A stretch of 64,000 nucleotides of DNA from assembly GCF_004208635.1 (NCBI RefSeq), contig NZ_CP035806.1:1054001-1118000 (forward strand). Reading direction: 5' to 3'. This document shows positions 61,482-64,000 of this stretch, piece after piece (position 1 is the stretch's first letter; each line of letters begins with the position of its first letter). The notes beneath the pieces were generated by a model. That model worked only from the letters and a program-made list of their open reading frames with translations. It searched no databases and was not told the DNA's origin. This stretch comes from Leucobacter triazinivorans. GTDB lineage: Bacteria; Actinomycetota; Actinomycetes; Actinomycetales; Microbacteriaceae. The position numbers were made by a program, and so were the translations under genes.

Positions 61482-61847
61482 TCAGAGCGCGCGGCGCACC
61501 TCGCCCACGATGGTTTCGGGCCCGAACCCCAGGGCGCGCATGCCGGAGACGTACTCCTGCACCAGCTCCGACGCCCGCAGGCGGGTCCCTTCGTCGACGG
61601 CCGCGACCGGCGCGACCGTGGTGCCGCCCCGGCCTCGGGTGATGAGGTACCCCTCGGCCTCGAGCTCCCGGTATGCGCGCGCGACCGTATTCGGCGCGAG
61701 GCCCAGTTCGGCCGCGAGCGCGCGCACCGAGGGCAGCTTCGTGCCGCTGGGCAGACGGCGCTCCATGATCTGCTCGATCAACCGACGGCGCAGCTGGTCG
61801 AAGGGCGGATGCGGATCCTGCGGATCGATCCTCACGTCGAGCGTCAC
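61482..61847 (-). CDS. YtrA-type GntR-family regulator
   Basis: A 121-residue regulator. GTG 61847 with GGAGG six bases upstream is chosen over the longer frame to 61943. GntR winged HTH: PFDQLRRRLIEQIMERRLPS, LPSVRALAAELGLAPNTVAR, AYRELEAEGYLITRGRGGTT. The short C-terminal helices lack a large ligand domain, as in the YtrA subfamily that often controls ABC transporters. Chromosomal flank beyond the tRNA; divergent from the luciferase-like gene 143 bp away. Confidence 0.9.
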   Translation of the reverse strand: MTLDVRIDPQDPHPPFDQLRRRLIEQIMERRLPSGTKLPSVRALAAELGLAPNTVARAYRELEAEGYLITRGRGGTTVAPVAAVDEGTRLRASELVQEYVSGMRALGFGPETIVGEVRRAL

Positions 61848-61990
61848 TGCCGGCCTCCTCGCGTCGATGGGAACAATGTACTGACACGATCGCGGACGGT
61901 CAACCTCGATCACGACCGCCGCGATCCGTTCCGGCCCGAACACTCCCGAACCCGCGGAATACGCCGACCGCCCGCGCTGTTGAGGCGCAC

Positions 61991-63133
61991 ATGAGCGATC
62001 CCCGGACCGATCCCGCGCGCACGTCCGAGCCCGACGGCCCCGCGGGCACGACGCCTCCCGCCGCCCCGGCGCCCCTGCGGGCCGTTGCGAGCGCGACGCC
62101 CGAGCAGCTCATCCTCGGCCTCGACACCTTCGGCGATGTGACGCACACAGCCGCGGGCGAGCCCGTGCACCACGCGCAGGTCATCCGGGACGTCGTGGAG
62201 CAGGCCGTGCTCGCCGACCGGCTCGGCGTCGACGCGATCACGCTCGGCGAGCACCACCGCGACGACTTCGCGCTGAGCAGCCCCGAGATCGCGCTCGCAG
62301 CCATCGCGGGGCGCACCGAGCGGATCCTGCTCGGCACCGGTGTCACGGTGCTCTCGAGCGACGACCCCGTGCGGGTGTACGAGCGCTTCGCCACGCTCGA
62401 CGCCGTGAGCTCGGGGCGCGCCGAGGTGGTGCTGGGGCGCGGATCCTTCACCGAGTCCTTCCCGCTCTTCGGGTACCGGCTCGAGGACTACGACACGCTC
62501 TTCTCCGAGAAGCTCGACCTCTTCACCAGGCTGCGGGCCGAGGGTCCGGTCACCTGGTCGGGCACCCTCCGCAGCCCGCTGGCGGGCCAGGAGGTGTTCC
62601 CCAAGACGCAGCAGGAGGACGGCGTGCGCGCGTGGATCGGCGTGGGCGGCAGTCCGCAGTCGGTGCTGCGCACCGTGCAGGTCGGGATCCCGATGATGCT
62701 CGCGATCATCGGCGGCGATCCCTCTCGCTTCCTGCCCTTCGCGAACCTCTATCGGCAGGCCCAGAGGGAACTGGGGCGGGAGCCCATGCCGCTCGGCGTG
62801 CACTCCCCCGGCCACGTCGCGGCGAGCGACGCCGAGGCCCGGGAGCAGCTCTGGCCGCACTTCGAGGCCAACCGCAACCGCATCGGCGGCGAGCGCGGCT
62901 GGCCGCGCACCACGCGCGCCGAGTTCGAGCACGAGGCCGACGCGGGATCGCTCTACGTGGGCTCGGCCGAGACGGTGGCGCAGCGGATCGCAGCGACCGT
63001 GCGCACCCTGGGCGCCGACCGCTTCGACCTCAAGTACGCCAACGGCACGATGCCCCACGAGCAGCTGCTGGCGAGCATCGAGCTCTACGGCCGCGAGGTG
63101 ATCCCGCGCGTGCGTGAGCTGCTGTCCCGGTAG
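61991..63133 (+). CDS. LLM-class (luciferase-like) flavin-dependent oxidoreductase
   Basis: A 380-residue F420/FMN-type TIM-barrel monooxygenase family protein: LILGLDTFGDV at the start of the barrel after a 30-residue Pro/Ala-rich leader, ADRLGVDAITLGEHHRDDFA (bacterial luciferase-like motif), LLGTGVTVLSSDDPVRVYE, GRAEVVLGRGSF and IGVGGSPQSVLR. Substrate unknown. G+C and codon use match pyc and ald. A long hairpin and tandem repeats follow. Confidence 0.9.
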   Translation: MSDPRTDPARTSEPDGPAGTTPPAAPAPLRAVASATPEQLILGLDTFGDVTHTAAGEPVHHAQVIRDVVEQAVLADRLGVDAITLGEHHRDDFALSSPEIALAAIAGRTERILLGTGVTVLSSDDPVRVYERFATLDAVSSGRAEVVLGRGSFTESFPLFGYRLEDYDTLFSEKLDLFTRLRAEGPVTWSGTLRSPLAGQEVFPKTQQEDGVRAWIGVGGSPQSVLRTVQVGIPMMLAIIGGDPSRFLPFANLYRQAQRELGREPMPLGVHSPGHVAASDAEAREQLWPHFEANRNRIGGERGWPRTTRAEFEHEADAGSLYVGSAETVAQRIAATVRTLGADRFDLKYANGTMPHEQLLASIELYGREVIPRVRELLSR

Positions 63134-63165
63134 CGCGCTCCGCCCGGGGCCCGGCACGCGGCGCC

Positions 63166-63199
63166 TGGCGCTGCACCCGCCCAGGCGCTGCACCCGCCC
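63166..63199. repeat. Two-copy 17-bp direct repeat
   Basis: The unit GGCGCTGCACCCGCCCA occurs twice back to back in the intergenic region after the oxidoreductase gene. It has the same unit length as the tandem array about 90 bp downstream, but a different sequence. Confidence 0.8.
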
Positions 63200-63214
63200 A
63201 GGCGCACCGCTCGT

Positions 63215-63280
63215 GCAGGAGATCCGCGCTCGCGCAGGAGGCCTCGGCCGAGACCGTCCTGTGTGAGTGCGGATCTCCTG
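63215..63280. terminator. Long inverted repeat, probable bidirectional terminator
   Basis: Perfect 12-bp arms CAGGAGATCCGC (63215-63226) and GCGGATCTCCTG (63269-63280). Pairing extends inward with G-U pairs (CTCGCGCAGG opposite CCTGTGTGAG), giving a stem of over 20 bp around an 18-base loop. It lies between convergent genes. Confidence 0.7.
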
Positions 63281-63286
63281 TGTGAG

Positions 63287-63388
63287 CGGCGGGCTGCCAC
63301 ACCCGGCGGGCTGCCACACCCGGCGGGCTGCCACACCCGGCGGGCTGCCACACCCGGCGGGCTGCCACACCCGGCGGGCACTCACACC
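63287..63388. repeat. 17-bp tandem repeat array (six copies)
   Basis: CGGCGGGCTGCCACACC is repeated five times exactly (63287-63371), then once with changes (CGGCGGGCACTCACACC, 63372-63388), followed by a partial copy. The last full copy contains the stop codon of the convergent C45-type gene at 63382-63384, so copy number changes could alter that protein's end. Not CRISPR: there are no spacers. Confidence 0.92.
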
Positions 63389-64000
63389 CGGCGGGCGCCC
63401 CGCTCGGCGAGCTCGGCCGGGGAACCGGGGAAGAACTCCAGCGCCCCCGCTCGCGTGTCGAGGCCCACGGTCAGCAGGGTCGTCCACTGCTCGTGCAGCG
63501 GCTCGCTCGGATCCGGCCGGAAGCAGATCGGCGCGAGCGCCCCGGACGCTCCGCACATCGCGGAGGCGCGCTGCTCGATCGGCAGACCCGGCATGCGGTT
63601 GCGCTGCTCGCCGAGGTGCGCGAGCCGCGCATAGGTCGTCGACCGGTCTCGCGTCGCCTCCCCCGGCAGCTGGGACTCGGCGATGAAGTTGTTCGTGTGG
63701 ATCAGCCAGCCGTCGGCATCGGCCCGCACGACGCTGACCCGCTCGGGCGAGATCTCGAAGCACGCCGCGCGGTGCGCCGCCGCGTCCCGGGAGACCACGG
63801 TGAGCACCGTCGACGCGCTCGCGCGGGCCGAGCGGATGATGGCCTCGGCCTCGTCGACGCTCGTCGCCTCGTCGAGCACCCGGCGCGCGATCGCGTGCAC
63901 GGGCACGCCGTCGACTCCGCGGTCGCTCGCGTGGTGCAGGATGTTGAAGTGCACGCCGACGCCCGCGTCGTTGACGCCGATCTTGCCGAGCACGCCGAGC
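63382..64000 (-). CDS. C45-type autoproteolytic acyltransferase/hydrolase, 5' end outside window
   Basis: A minus-strand frame open to the right edge; about 206 residues of the C-terminal part are visible. Segments LGKIGVNDAGVGVHFNIL, VSRDAAAHRAACFEISPERV, LIHTNNFIA and TTYARLAHL match the peptidase C45/acyl-coenzyme A:6-APA acyltransferase-like NTN-hydrolase family. The catalytic Cys would lie upstream, outside the window. Substrate unknown. The C-terminal residues RGARRV derive from the edge of the tandem repeat. Confidence 0.8.
   Translation of the reverse strand, partial: LGVLGKIGVNDAGVGVHFNILHHASDRGVDGVPVHAIARRVLDEATSVDEAEAIIRSARASASTVLTVVSRDAAAHRAACFEISPERVSVVRADADGWLIHTNNFIAESQLPGEATRDRSTTYARLAHLGEQRNRMPGLPIEQRASAMCGASGALAPICFRPDPSEPLHEQWTTLLTVGLDTRAGALEFFPGSPAELAERGARRV

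Noticed and set aside
63287..63388. Tandem repeats considered as a CRISPR array
   Set aside because: Units are contiguous 17-mers without spacers, and no cas genes are present.

Overview
The window is high-G+C actinobacterial DNA, probably from a member of the Microbacteriaceae. That call rests on codon use, GTG/TTG starts, actinobacterial conjugation families (DUF2637, DUF4913, SCO6880-type, ParB-like) and the style of the right flank. Nearly all of it (left edge to about 61,346) is one integrative and conjugative element (ICE). The ICE sits at the 3' end of a tRNA-Pro(CGG) gene at 61,346-61,419. Its tyrosine integrase and a small MerR-type excisionase lie next to that tRNA. The left end of the ICE is outside the window, because a DprA-like gene is already open at base 2. 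Ordinary chromosome resumes after the tRNA: a YtrA-type GntR regulator, a luciferase-like flavin oxidoreductase, and a C45-type acyltransferase/hydrolase that runs off the right edge.

Layout. 2-6,691: two DprA-like genes flanking a frameshifted gene, a small unknown gene, and a MobF (TrwC/TraA-like) relaxase-helicase on the minus strand; the 590 bp upstream of the relaxase is the best place for oriT. 7,282-30,317: catabolic cargo. 30,639-34,043: a complete, G+C-rich pyruvate carboxylase. 34,377-35,306: an AraC regulator. 35,496-52,738: mating-pair formation and coupling genes (DUF2637, ParB-like, M23 peptidase, two small pilin-sized membrane proteins, VirB6-like, SCO6880, VirB4-like, a large surface adhesin, and a VirD4/TraD-like ATPase), with a decayed SOS-type module (LexA-like operator, broken SRAP gene) at 48,991-50,249. 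52,725-58,481: a methylase-helicase giant with another gene nested inside it in a second frame. 58,556-61,164: SSB-like, DUF4913, integrase, excisionase.

The cargo reads as an amine-degradation pathway working through gamma-glutamyl intermediates. An APC permease would import an amine. A glutamine-synthetase-like ligase would attach glutamate. A cytochrome P450 with its own 3Fe-4S ferredoxin and ferredoxin reductase would hydroxylate the amide. An SDR and aldehyde dehydrogenase would oxidise the product, and a PuuD-like hydrolase (and possibly a second glutamine-amidotransferase-like hydrolase) would release glutamate. Flanking genes (alcohol and aldehyde dehydrogenases, two aminotransferases, an orphan pyruvate-dehydrogenase-E1-like enzyme, alanine dehydrogenase, pyruvate carboxylase) would carry the product to pyruvate and oxaloacetate and recover ammonia. 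The substrate cannot be fixed from sequence. Isopropylamine-type alkylamines and cyclic secondary amines (morpholine, pyrrolidine, piperidine) both have published precedents that combine parts of this gene set. Three regulators (Lrp/AsnC, GAF-PucR-type, AraC) lie in or beside the cargo.
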